Below are positions 1-11,500 of a stretch of DNA of 64,000 nt, in pieces; within the stretch, counting starts at the first letter, position 1, and each line of letters begins with the position of its first letter. The stretch comes from Puffinus mauretanicus. Lineage: Eukaryota; Chordata; Aves; Procellariiformes; Procellariidae. Where the stretch lies: contig JAJKFH010002198.1 of NCBI GenBank assembly GCA_023333565.1, positions 3,038,001 to 3,102,000 on the forward strand, written 5' to 3'. A program made the position numbers and the translations under genes. The notes under the pieces were generated by a model. It searched no databases. It was not told the DNA's origin and saw only the letters and a program-made list of their open reading frames with translations.

Positions 1-59
1 CTGTGCTTTCTGGACCCCTGATATACCTTTCTCCTCCATTTAAACCTCATCTTTCTTCA

Positions 60-430
60 AATACGGCTGTTGCAGCTGAGACCTCACCAGCACCACGCAG
101 CAAGAGGAAGGCGAGGGCTTTCCCTTGCACCTCCCTGGCTCCCCTCAGGAAGGCGGTGGTGGGCAGGGGCTGGGCAGGGGGGCTGCCCCAGCCGGGGGTT
201 GCAGGACGCCCACCAGAACCTCCTGGAAGGAGCAGAAGGAGTCATGAGGGGCAGAGAAACCAGGGGTGTTGAGGGCCTGCAAACATAGCGCCCATCCTCA
301 GGGAGGAGGGAAAGATCTGGAGGATCCTGAAACTCTGTGGGAGCCAGCCAGGGCCCTGAAGCGCTGGGAGAGGAGCAGCCCTGAAGGGAAGGGCCCACCC
401 TGTGGCACGCAGCGGGGGAGAGCGGGAGGA
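60..430. other. GC-rich patch in intron 14
   Basis: An island of high GC with purine-rich plus strand inside an AT-rich intron, including runs such as gggcaggggctgggcagggg. No exon of RYR2 and no known repeat is visible; open frames here have no recognisable similarity. Confidence 0.6.
161..182 (+). other. G-quadruplex-type tract
   Basis: Four runs of three or more G (161-163, 166-169, 172-174, 177-182) separated by two-base spacers. It lies on the strand opposite to RYR2 sense, within the GC-rich patch. Confidence 0.75.
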
Positions 431-850
431 GGGGGCTTATTTGACACTCATGATTTCTCTTTTGACTCATGCTCAATTCTGCCATTGTAAAAAGGTTTTT
501 TTGCTAGTATATTTTTGAGTAAAAACCAGCTATGTAGCAAAGAGGTCCTCTTTGTTGTCACTGGTGCTCCATTTATGCTGACCTAAAGACCACTGAGCTT
601 CAGCTGTCAGAGGAGCCCACCATGTCCACACAGGCACCCTCCCAGCCTGGCGCTCATCTCCCTCTTTTCTTTCGTTAGAAGCACCAAAGGTCCCTGGCAA
701 CCCGACCCACGACCATCCTCGCCAGTCCTCTCTCCTGAGCTGCACAGCACCCTGCTGGCTCCCCAGATTCCTCTCCAGGCCACGATATGGAGCAGAAGCC
801 CCATTTTATATCCTGCTTTTTACTGGATTAAGACAACACTGATAAGTATT

Positions 851-866
851 GGGGTGGGGGGGAGGG
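851..866 (+). other. G-rich tract
   Basis: Runs of 4, 7 and 3 G separated by single bases, able in principle to form a quadruplex. More G runs follow at about 890-920. Antisense to RYR2. Confidence 0.6.
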
Positions 867-2423
867 CCAGGTTGTTTGCTTGGTTGTTTTGGGGTTTTGG
901 AGGGGGGGAGAGTTGGGGGTTTTTTGTTTTTTAACTGGCATGTCACTCTCTATTTTCACCTCAAATGGTGAACTCGGGCTGGAAAACTTCTAAATTTAGG
1001 AAACATTATGAATTCAGTAGGAATATTTACTGCTGAAGAATAAAAATCTCTTAGAATAAATAATGCAATGTTACAAAAAAGATAGCTACAAAAGTTATCT
1101 TGAAAACTTAATTTTTATTGTGAGCACGTTATCTGAAGTGCAAATTTTCTACTGACTTCATGGGAAAGAACTGGGGCACACACTTATGGAAATAATTTTG
1201 ATCCTCTCCAATTCAGCTTTTTCTTCTTGGAGTAACATCCTGCCAAAACTAAATTGTTAAATACTTCCTTGGATTCACTGTGCACTCTGCAAAAATCTCC
1301 ACTGTAATTTAGCAGTATCTTGATTTGTGAAACCTTATCATTAAATTGCCTTTCTCTGTCCTTATCTTTTATGGCATTCTTAGAAGCTTCTAAGAAAATG
1401 TATTATTTACCAAGTGACCTAGGGCTTGCATTTCTTTTCTATTTTAAATGTGATATAGTAGGCAATTCTCCTGACAGGCATTTTTCTCTGTTATTATTTA
1501 AGTACCTGGGTAAATGTTTTTCAAAAAATTGACATGTCTGTATGTCTGGCTGTGCACTGATTTAGGACATGGTTGCTTCAGGTCACGATCTCCCACATTG
1601 TCTTCTCTTGTGAAATTCTTATCATTCCATATAGTCTTATTGCATATCATCCTTTTTCTAATGCCAGCTACACTGATGAGAGGGGCCTTTCATCAATTAC
1701 TGAAGTCACAAACATTTGAGAATTAGCATTTTATCAGTGTTATTTAGGAGGACATTTGGAGTAGGAAGATAAATGCAAATTGCATAAATCTCACAGTATT
1801 TTAAAATAGCTAAAATACTCTAAAATAAAATATTTTATAGGTTGCAAAATATAAAGAAAACAAGTAGCATTAAAAGGGAACAAATAAGGAAAGTGTAATA
1901 GGAGGGTAGAAAGAAGGTGTAATTTCATACTTTTCAGAAAAAACTTTTTCTTAAGACTATGAACTTCTTCATATTGACTATATGTGTGTGCATATTTGTG
2001 CCTTGTACAAGTTTGTAGTTATACAGTTATCTCCTTCTTCCAGGTTTTTCAAGGAAGAGCACTTTTAAAAACCGTACTTAGAAAAGAAAGAGCTAAATGA
2101 GGCACCGCATGACTTACAGCAAATTTTGGCATGGAAAAATCTCTCTTTTACGGTTTGTTTGCATTTTCAGTATGTTTATGCACTCAAATCAAGGCTGAAC
2201 AATAAAGCAATATTAGGAGATAGAAAAAAGAAACTGATCAATACCTCCTCAAGGTACATCTCTGCTGAGAACACATAAAGAATTGGCATAAAGTCTGGTT
2301 TGAGAAGTATTCATCTGTTTTTTCTGAGGGCTAAATTGTTCACTGTTGTGTGAATGGCCACTTTGAATAAAATAAAAGAGGAAAAAAAAGAAAAGGGATG
2401 AAAAGATCATTTTAAAAGCACAC

Positions 2424-2545
2424 CTTATAAACCTGTTGAAAAGGAAGACTGTACTACGGATGACACGTGCTGTACGGGATTCTTCATTCTGAGATCTGGA
2501 CAATGTTAAACCATCATCCATGTGACCTTCATGGTGCATTATGGC
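2424..2545 (-). CDS. RYR2: RYR2 exon 14 (residues 391-430 plus two bases of 431)
   Basis: The exon has 122 nt, from phase 0 to phase 2. It encodes [40 protein letters not shown] and the first two bases of an R codon. It spans the boundary between domain B and the alpha-helical domain C (near residue 410). The EESR and VIR arginines match human R414 and R420, arrhythmia-associated positions at the contact between domains. The acceptor is tattgcag; the donor gtgtgc is the weakest of the ten by eye. The next exon, expected to start with a GLDALSKK-like sequence, is not visible between 2423 and 1. Confidence 0.98.
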
Positions 2546-5500
2546 CTGCAATACAGAAGTAAAAAGCAGTCACTGCAAAATGAAACCTTATTCATACATA
2601 AGAAGCATAAAAACTCACATAGTAAGGCAGGCTAGGAAATGATGAAGTTACATACAAAAAAAAGAATTGAATTAAAAACAGATAATCCCATGTTTTACTT
2701 CCTCATGTCCAAGAACATACTTGTACTGAGCCAGCAGGTTCAGCGCCATAATAATCTCAAAGCCACAGCTTCTGTAAAAAATATACTTTATTAAAAAAAA
2801 AATTAAAAATCAAGAGTCTAAGGGGTTTTGTTTGTTGTTTTGTCAATCTTAAAAATAGTTCCCTTACACAGCAGCAGATCCCTAAAGTACAGACAAGGTC
2901 AAAACAGGTGTTCTTTAGTGGTCCTGATTTCCAAGGATGTTACTGGCCTTCTCTTCTGACTATGCCTTGAGTCACTGCTGGTAACTTACAATTGTTCATG
3001 TTTAGTTATCATGGCTCTGAAGGTATTCAATCCAATCTACATAAATATTTTAAACTGTTTTAGGTAAAAATGTTTTTTTCATACACACACACAAACTATT
3101 TATATTACTTACATTACTAAATTATTCAAGTTTACCACCTTTCGAAGAAGGGGCAGGCAACTCAAGAATTGTACAGGGATCTTGTTAGGTCATGCAGAGA
3201 GGAAATTAGAAAGGCAAAAGCCCAGCTAGAACTCAACCTGGCCACTATCGTGACAGACAACAAAAAATGCTTTTACAAGTATATTAATGACAAAAGGAGA
3301 GCCAAGGAGAATCTCCATCCTCTATTGGATGCGGGGGGGAACGTTGCCACCAAGGACGAGGATAAGGCTGAGGTACTTAACGCCTTCTTTGCCTCAGTCT
3401 TTAGTAGACAGAGCAGTTATCCTCAGGGTACTCAGCCCCCTGAGCTGGAAGACAGGGACGGTGAGCAGGATAAACCCCCCATAATCCAAGAGGAAGAAGT
3501 TAACGACCTGCTACACCACCTGGACGTTCACAAGTCTATGGGGACGGATGGGATCCACCCGAGGGTACTGAGGGAGCTGGCGGAGGAGCTTGCCGAGCCG
3601 CTCTCCATCATTTACCAGCAGTCCTGGTTAACTGGGGAGGTCCCGGACAACTGGAGGCTTGCCAATGTGACGCCCATCTACAAGAAGGGCCGGAAGGAGG
3701 ATCCGGGGAACTACAGGCCAGTCAGCCTGACCTCGGTGCCGGGGAAGATCATGGAGCGGTTTGTTTTGAGGGCGCTCACGAGCCATGTGCGGGACAACCA
3801 GGGGATCAGGCCCAGCCAGCACGGGTTCATGGAAGGCAGGTCCTGCTTGACCAACCTGATCTGCTTCTATGACCAGGTGACCCACCTGGTGGATGAGGGA
3901 AAGGCTGTGGATGTGGTCTACCTGGACTTCAGTAAAGCCTTTGACACTGTCTCCCACAGCATTCTCCTAGAGAAGCTGGCGGCTCACGGCCTAGACAGGT
4001 GCACTCTTCGCTGGGTAAAAAACTGGCTGGACGGCCGAGCCCAGAGAGTTGTAGTGAACGGAGTTAAATCCAGTTGGCAGCCGGTCACGAGCAGTGTTCC
4101 CCAGGGCTCAGTACTGGGGCCGGTGTTGTTCAATATCTTTATCAATGATCTGGACGAGGGGATCGAGTGCTCCCTCAGTAAGTTTGCAGACGACACCAAG
4201 CTGGGCGGGAGTGTTGATCTGCTGGAGGGTAGGAAGGCTCTGCAGAGGGACCTGGACAGGCTGGATCAATGGGCTGAGGCCAACTGTATGAGGTTCAACA
4301 AGGCCAAGTGCCGGGTCCTGCACTTCAGCCACAACAACCCCAGGCAACGCTACAGGCTTGGGGAAGAGTGGCTGGAAAGCTGCCCAGAGGAAAAGGACCT
4401 GGGGGTGCTGGTTGACAGCCAGCTGAACATGAGCCGGCAGTGCGCCCAGGTGGCCAAGAAGGCCAATGGCATCCTGGCCCGTATTAGAAATAGTGTGGCC
4501 AGCAGGAGTAGGGAGGTGATCGTGCCCCTGTACTCAGCACTGGTGAGGCTGCACCTCGAATCCTGTGTTCAGTTTTGGGCCCCTCACTACAAGAAGGACA
4601 TTGAGGTGCTGGAGCGTGTCCAGAGGAGGGCAACGAAGCTGGTGAAGGGCCTGGAGCACAAGTCTTATGAGGAAACTGGGACTGTTTAGTCTGGAGAAGA
4701 GGAGGCTGACGGGAGACCTCATTGCGCTCTACAACTACCTGACAGGAGGTTGTAGCGAGGTGGGTGTTGGTCTCTTCTCCCAAGTAACTAGCGATAGGAC
4801 GAGAAGAAATGGCCTCAAGTTGCGTCAAGGGAGGTTTAGGCTGGACATTAGGAGAAATTTCTTTCCTGAAAGAGTGGTCAGGCCTTGGAACAGGCTGCCC
4901 AGGGAAGTGGTTGACTCACCATCCCTGGAAGTATTTAAAAGACGTGTAGATGAGGCGCTAAGGGACATGGTTTAGTGGGCATGGTGGTGTTGGGTTGATG
5001 GTTGGACTCGATGATCTTAGAGGTCTTTTCCAACCTTAATGATTCTATGATTCTATAATAACATATCTTATTTTGCATTATTTTAGAATTATTTAAGTAT
5101 TACAATTATTATAATTACTAATTACATTAGTATTATAATCACTAAAATTGTATATGTATATAAAGTTTCATAAATATATATTATTATTATATAAAAATAT
5201 TTATAGAGTATATATGTGTGTGTGTATATATACACATATATGATACAGATAAATTTTATACACATTATATAAAATTATAAGGCATGACCTTCCAAGTATA
5301 CCAGATGTTGCTCTAGCTCTGTAGTTCTGGCATGTAAAATAGTCATAGAAAATACTACAGTGTGGATAAACATCACATTTTATTTTATTTTATTTTTTAA
5401 AAGAAGGCTAAAACATTTTTTCCTTGCTGGGAAATAATTTCCTGCAAAGTTACACATTTACAGTAAACACTAATGCAAATATAGCTTCTGTAAGATGTGT

Positions 5501-8500
5501 TAAGTTGTAAAAGAATCTTTTTCCTACTTTATTATGCTGAGCTAGCATTCTGCTTGGCCATAGTTATGCTTTAAAAGAAGAAATCCCTCAGAGCTCAAGT
5601 CTTGAACATTCCAGCCCACTACGCTCACAAAGTGGAAAGAAAAGACTTTGAACTAAAAGCCTCCTCAATCCAAACTACAGCACATTGAAGAAAGGAATTT
5701 TAGCATATTCTACAGGCTATTACTAATATTTTATTTTGACATCAGGTATATCCAGATTTATCAATGTTTGTGGGTTAATGTCTATAGGCTAACACATGCA
5801 CTTTGTTTGGCTTTCAGTTTAAGAATTCAGTACATCACAAAACTTTTCAATATGTGACTAAAAAAAACCCCACACCTTTCAGAATGAAACAAAGACATGC
5901 TTAAAATATTTGAAACCCAGAAATTAGCAGTCTCCTGTCGTTCTCTTCATTTCCCCCCCTGCCCTATCAGACTGTGACTGAATGAAATGCATTCTTATTT
6001 ACAGTCTTACCTTCCGCTGCAGAGAACCCATTCTTACAGACTTTGCATCAGCAGACTGGTACGTGAGCCATAAGCCTGTATCTACATGTTGTATGAAGCA
6101 TATTGAATCCCCATATTTTATTTCAGGTGCTCCCATTCCATCCACCTCTTTTCTTGTCCCTATGTCCAACTTTTCCTGAAGAAGAAGAAAAAAAATGTAT
6201 ACAAGAACAATAACCAACATGTTAATAATTGCATAAAATATTGAATACTGGCAATTGTCCAGAACAGGACCCAAAAGAATATTTGAGATCCTTCTTTAAT
6301 GAAACGATTAAAAACTGGCAAAAGTGTAACTCCTAGTTAAATATTTAGGCAAAAGATGGAGAGAGAGATCCCATCCACACAAAAACCTAGCTTATTACAC
6401 TAGGAAAGCTGGGTGTATTGATTTCACCTGCCTAGGAAAGAACTAGGACCATAATTGACCATACATGTCATTATCGCAACATAAAAGCTTACAAAACAAG
6501 ACCAAATACATTGAACCCCCTAGCTGAACCAGACATTACCTCCAGAAGCTTCTTCTTGGGGATTTTTTTTTTCCAGCCTGGAAAAGATGAGTACCTCCCT
6601 ACAATTTATTTCTGACTGTCACAGAGAGATGGTCTTTAACCTGTCATTGCCCATTACTGCCCAACAATGGGCTCAGTATTTCCTGAGAAAAGAAACCCAT
6701 TTCTGTGTGTTTGTGACTGGCCTTCTGACATGCTGTAAAAGAACAGCACGACCATGCATCAGTCCAGCTGGTGTCCTATACAGACAGCAGCCATTTCAGG
6801 AGAAAAATTTAGTATCCCAAACAATACTACAGTTTGTAACTGTAATTTGAGGTGTTCCCCAATATCTAGCTCTTCTAAGAGCCAACTCCTTCCCCACAGA
6901 CATCAGTCTATAAGACAAACAGCCCATGCACCCTGCTTCACGGCAGATCATCCATTTAACCTCTCCAAAAGCATATGGTTCAACCGACTGATATACCTCT
7001 TGTCTGCCTGCACTAGTTGTTAAATCCAACATGGTTGGAAAAAACATGTTACACAGGATCAGTATATATCTTGTTAACTGTAGGAAGATTGTTAATGTAG
7101 TTATGCCCAAAACTTCTCAGGGGACTTTGACCTTCTTCACCACAAGTTCCTGAGGCTTTCACCACTAGCTCCATTTTAGGCAAAAATCTTCTCCATTGAG
7201 AGTAACCAAAAACACTTTGACTTATTAGTTCTGATTCATGTGATCAAGTTATTAATACAGAAACTACTTATCATTCTTCTGGGAGGAGAGGGAATACATC
7301 ACAATTGTTGCAGTTGAAGCTCAGACTACTGTAATACTGCAGTTGTTTTGCTCTCCTTTTCACAACTCCAGATGTGCAGGCAGGTTCACCAGTGCAGTAA
7401 CTCCCTGTATTCTGCTTTTATATATGCTTACACATGCCCAGATAAGAAGCTGCTTAATTTTCATTACTGTTCAAAAAATCATCTGTGCAAATTGCAGGCC
7501 TATTTTAGGCCATACATTCAGGGTGCAAGACGATCCCCTTAACAAAATACAGCTTCAACCTTCTCTGCTTCTCCTGATCAGCAGTAGAGGACAAGCCACT
7601 TCCTTCAGTTCCTCAGAGTAATGTTACAAATAATGAGACGAAAAACTTCTAAATGTTCTATCCTACTGCAACCAGGAAAGATAAGGAGAATGATTACATC
7701 ACACACATGTGCCTTGACAATTTGGGGAGACAGCTTCACAGTAAAAGATGACAAAGATTGGGTTTTGAAATGAACAGAAAACAACCTCTAATTTATTAAA
7801 GGATTTTAAAAAGCATTTATTAAGTAAAGGGAGATGTCATGTAGCTAGATTTTCACCCTACAATTATGAATGCATTTTGAAGCACTTAAAAAAAAAAAAA
7901 GAGAAGATAAATTAATACTCAGGTGAAATTCTTATTATTGCTTTTCATAACATTAAGCTTCCAGATATAACATATTCATCAATTCAGATTATTAAACCAT
8001 TTCTGGATACAGATGTTAATTTCACTATCTTGTAAATGTCTGATTCCTTAGGTGCTGAAATTCTTATTAAAATCTTGTCCATTGATACACGGTAATAATT
8101 GATTTATTAATATATCTGATGCCAATTACTGAGTTATTGTGTGCTTCTATTTCATTACTAATTCATTATTTTGTTCATATCATTTCTCTAAATGTTGTAT
8201 TCAATTCAAAAGCTAGCACAAGTAACCTGAACATAATAACAGTTGGAAATTGAAAAGCTACTTATAATAGGACATTGCACACAAATGATGATACAGGAAA
8301 AAACAAATTAGGTCCTGCTATCCCACGAAGAAATGACAGCCTGATTTCAAGCTCTAGTCTTTTGAATTATCTTCATAACTAAAGATAGTGTGAACCTGTG
8401 TGAACATACTGTGCTTCCACATTGTAAATTTTTTTTTTCTCCAAGTCTTCCTCCTCACAACTTCTTAAGATATGAATATAAGAATTCATAAATTTTCGCA

Positions 8501-11500
8501 TAAAGTACTGTCAATAAAATAAGTGATTATTAATTTAAAATATTGTTCCATACTTTCTTTAAAATCTACTGTTACAGAAATTGAAGGGAGTTGATATTGC
8601 AATCTTCATTCTAATTAGAATTAACATTAAATTTACATAGCATAAAAATTGCAGTGCCAACAATTTGCCAAACAAGATCTCTATCCTCACCTATGTCAGT
8701 ACACTGACAACTCCATGTGTAAGTTTAGAGCCCAGGCTGAATTCAGCTACATTCAGTTGAGCTCTTTCCTGCAAACAAACAGAGCAGCCAGGAAAGCATA
8801 CAGTAAAAGTTTGATTGAATATAGGAGAAGATGGAAAGCTAGGGGATGGTGTGGGGGGCAGCAGGCATTAGAGCATTCATTTGGGAACTTCAAGACATTG
8901 AGCTTTTTTGGGGAACAAGGAACCAGAAATTATTTCTAAAGGGGAAGATTTGAATGAAGTGCTGGATTCATGCCAATACACAGCAGATATAATGAATCAA
9001 TCTCATTGTCTACTGTAAAACAGTTCATCAGTAAAAATCAGGATCTGAAAAACATCAGAAATCACCATGTCACCATTTAATAATTGCATATTGGTATAGA
9101 CATTACGTGATGCACGTTTCCAGCCCACTACACTCTTACCATAACCTGTTGGCATTACATAGCCATCTGCTACTTCTTCCTACATAGAAATAAAAGCTTC
9201 AGTTTTATTTGCATATTTACAAAGAAAAGCTTCCATTTTGTTTGTTTCTAGGCCCATTCTCATACCATCAACTTTTGCTAAACAAAGATGAAAAGTCTTG
9301 ATTCATTACACTGGAACAAAACAGAAACAATTGGGTTTGCAACAGTCTGTAAACCACCTCAGTAATGCAAAGCAACAAGAATGCGTTGGAAATGAACAGG
9401 TTTATTGAAAAATATGCCACATTTTCTCCAGAAGGACGTGCTCTTTATAAACAGTTTTTATTCCATGCATACAAGAATACAAGCCAATCTTCCCACATTT
9501 TTGTGGGCTAAATGGACAACATAATTTTAAGTGGTCTTATCTTAATTTTGAAAAAAATTATTCTATGAAGCCTAGCCTTAAATGTGTTATTTCACTCTAA
9601 TGCTTCTGTTTAGTTCCAAATAACATTCTGAAAAGGATTCCCATGATTAAGGCTTATCCTTTCAATTTTACCTCTCGTCATCTGACCCAACCTAGACCTT
9701 CTGTGGCACACTTTCAGGACTGACATTCTAGCAGGTCTCACTGACTGGAAGAAGCTAATTCATGATTGCTTTTTAAGCTGACATTAATATATTTCCTATT
9801 AAATTTTATTAAGCAACCGGTGAAGATATAAAAATACAGGCCATAAAGTTTTATTAAAATTTATGTATTTCTGTCCATGGGAAAAGACTGTGGAGAGAAA
9901 AAGCAGACTTTATACAGAATGTATAAACATTTCAAAATTAGGAAAATTACCTTATTTCAGTGGAAAAGTGATATTAAGCTAATAATTTTTATCAAAAAGA
10001 ATCAATATTTAGCAAATGTGAGAGAAAAAAAAAATCCATCAAACTTAATCACTACAAAGTCAAGTCTATAAAAGAGCCATAAATTTGGGGAATAAATTGT
10101 AGATATCTGTGGACATCCTGTGCTCAGTGAAGTGAGACTACAAGAGAGAAAAAAAGAATTTTCTGAATTTCAGATGCTCAAAAGGCTAATATAATCCTCA
10201 TTTAATGATAATTATTAGGGTGATATGTAATAACCAAAGCATAAAGCCCAATTGCCAGAAAAAAAAAATGAAGAGACTGTTAGCTCTTCAGAATATCCAT
10301 ATCTTCTGAGTGCTGTTTGGCTTGTGATGTTTTTAAGCTTTCATGTTTCTTTATTTTGCTGACATATTTAAGGAATTTTAACATGTAAGAAGATTCTGAT
10401 CTGATTTTTCAACTTCTGTACCAGAATGTTGTGTTTTGGAGAAAAAAAAATGCATTTTCTCTGCAAACATGAAAGCTGCTTTTCATTTGGAAATTGAAAT
10501 GATCATCTACTCACATGGCTGAAGGAACTGAGTCTTTAACACTGCAAATAAGGGTATTTGTCCCACACACCTGGTTTTGCCTATTTAGAGCTAACTTACT
10601 TATAGCACAAGTGAGATCTTCATAATTCTTCCTTCCACTACTTTTCAGGTAGTGGAAGGAAGAATTATGACTGTGGCAAAAAAGGACAGAAATTGCTATA
10701 AGAAAGATCTAGCCACTTGACATACTCCCACTATTAATGCTCTGTATTCAATAGAGAAGATTAGGGGCTGCTTCTTATCCAGGAATAATTATTTTGGGCT
10801 AACTACATGCAACAACACAAGTGAAAGGTTGGTGTTGATACATGTTTGGAGGAAAAGAGACCCCTGAAGCTGCTTACCTTCTCTACAGAAGCCTTTCTAG
10901 GACTGCTATAATTTTGAAATATTTATTTAATGCTCTTTTCCAGAGGGGGCAGGCATATTAATGCCTGTATCCTAATAAAGTAAAACATGACTCTCCTTTA
11001 AGAAGGCCTAAGCAGGAGACTGGATTCATCCTCAGCAATGAAGAGCAAACTATATACTCCTCCCTTGTGGCATCTCCATAATTCCTTCCAAGTAAGTCTT
11101 TAATTAAAATGAATGTTGATATCCACAAAATTAACATTAAATATGATCTTCCAAACTTCCAATTTCTTTGAAAATCCATATGTAAATATCAGTAAGATTA
11201 CATCCATCACGTACTGATTAGCATATAGACCCCTCTTAAAATACTCTCATGTTACTTCAAGAATTGACTACCATAACGTGTTGCTACATGCCCCAAAGCG
11301 TTTTATCTCTGCTCTGCTCAGCATAGAATAGGTTTGGTCAGTTAACAACAACTAAATAAAAAAACGTTAACTTTTTATTTTGAGCATGGTAGGACAAAAC
11401 CACTTCAAAATATAAATCTTCAAAATACTTCCAAATAAAACTTCCAAACTCAGGTTGAAAAAAACAAGTTAAGAAACTTCAAATACAACATTGTCTGATC

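Larger units (their letters stand above)
1..2423 (-). other. RYR2: RYR2 intron 14, partial
   Basis: This is the beginning of intron 14 in RYR2 sense; its acceptor lies beyond position 1. The distal part (about 60-430) is strongly GC-rich and holds a G-quadruplex-type tract; a second G-rich run lies at 851-866. The rest is AT-rich unique-looking sequence. I found no exon, no repeat family I recognise and no plausible second gene. Confidence 0.85.
2546..6010 (-). other. RYR2: RYR2 intron 13
   Basis: The intron is 3465 nt and more than half of it is a CR1 copy at 3144-5056. An AT-rich and TG-rich microsatellite follows the CR1 tail immediately (about 5057-5280). The remainder, including a TTTTA-rich stretch near 5373-5396, shows nothing else I can identify. 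Confidence 0.9.

Noticed and set aside
84..485. A 133-codon minus-strand frame in the GC-rich patch, in the same direction as RYR2
   Set aside because: The translation is low-complexity and proline-rich and does not resemble RYR2 exon 15, whose product should begin with a GLDALSKK-like sequence; GC-rich DNA lacks stops by chance.
10620..10670. The exact hairpin considered as a microRNA precursor
   Set aside because: The stem ends sharply at 22 bp with a 51-nt total, shorter than a usual precursor, and there is no basal stem; kept only as a structural finding.
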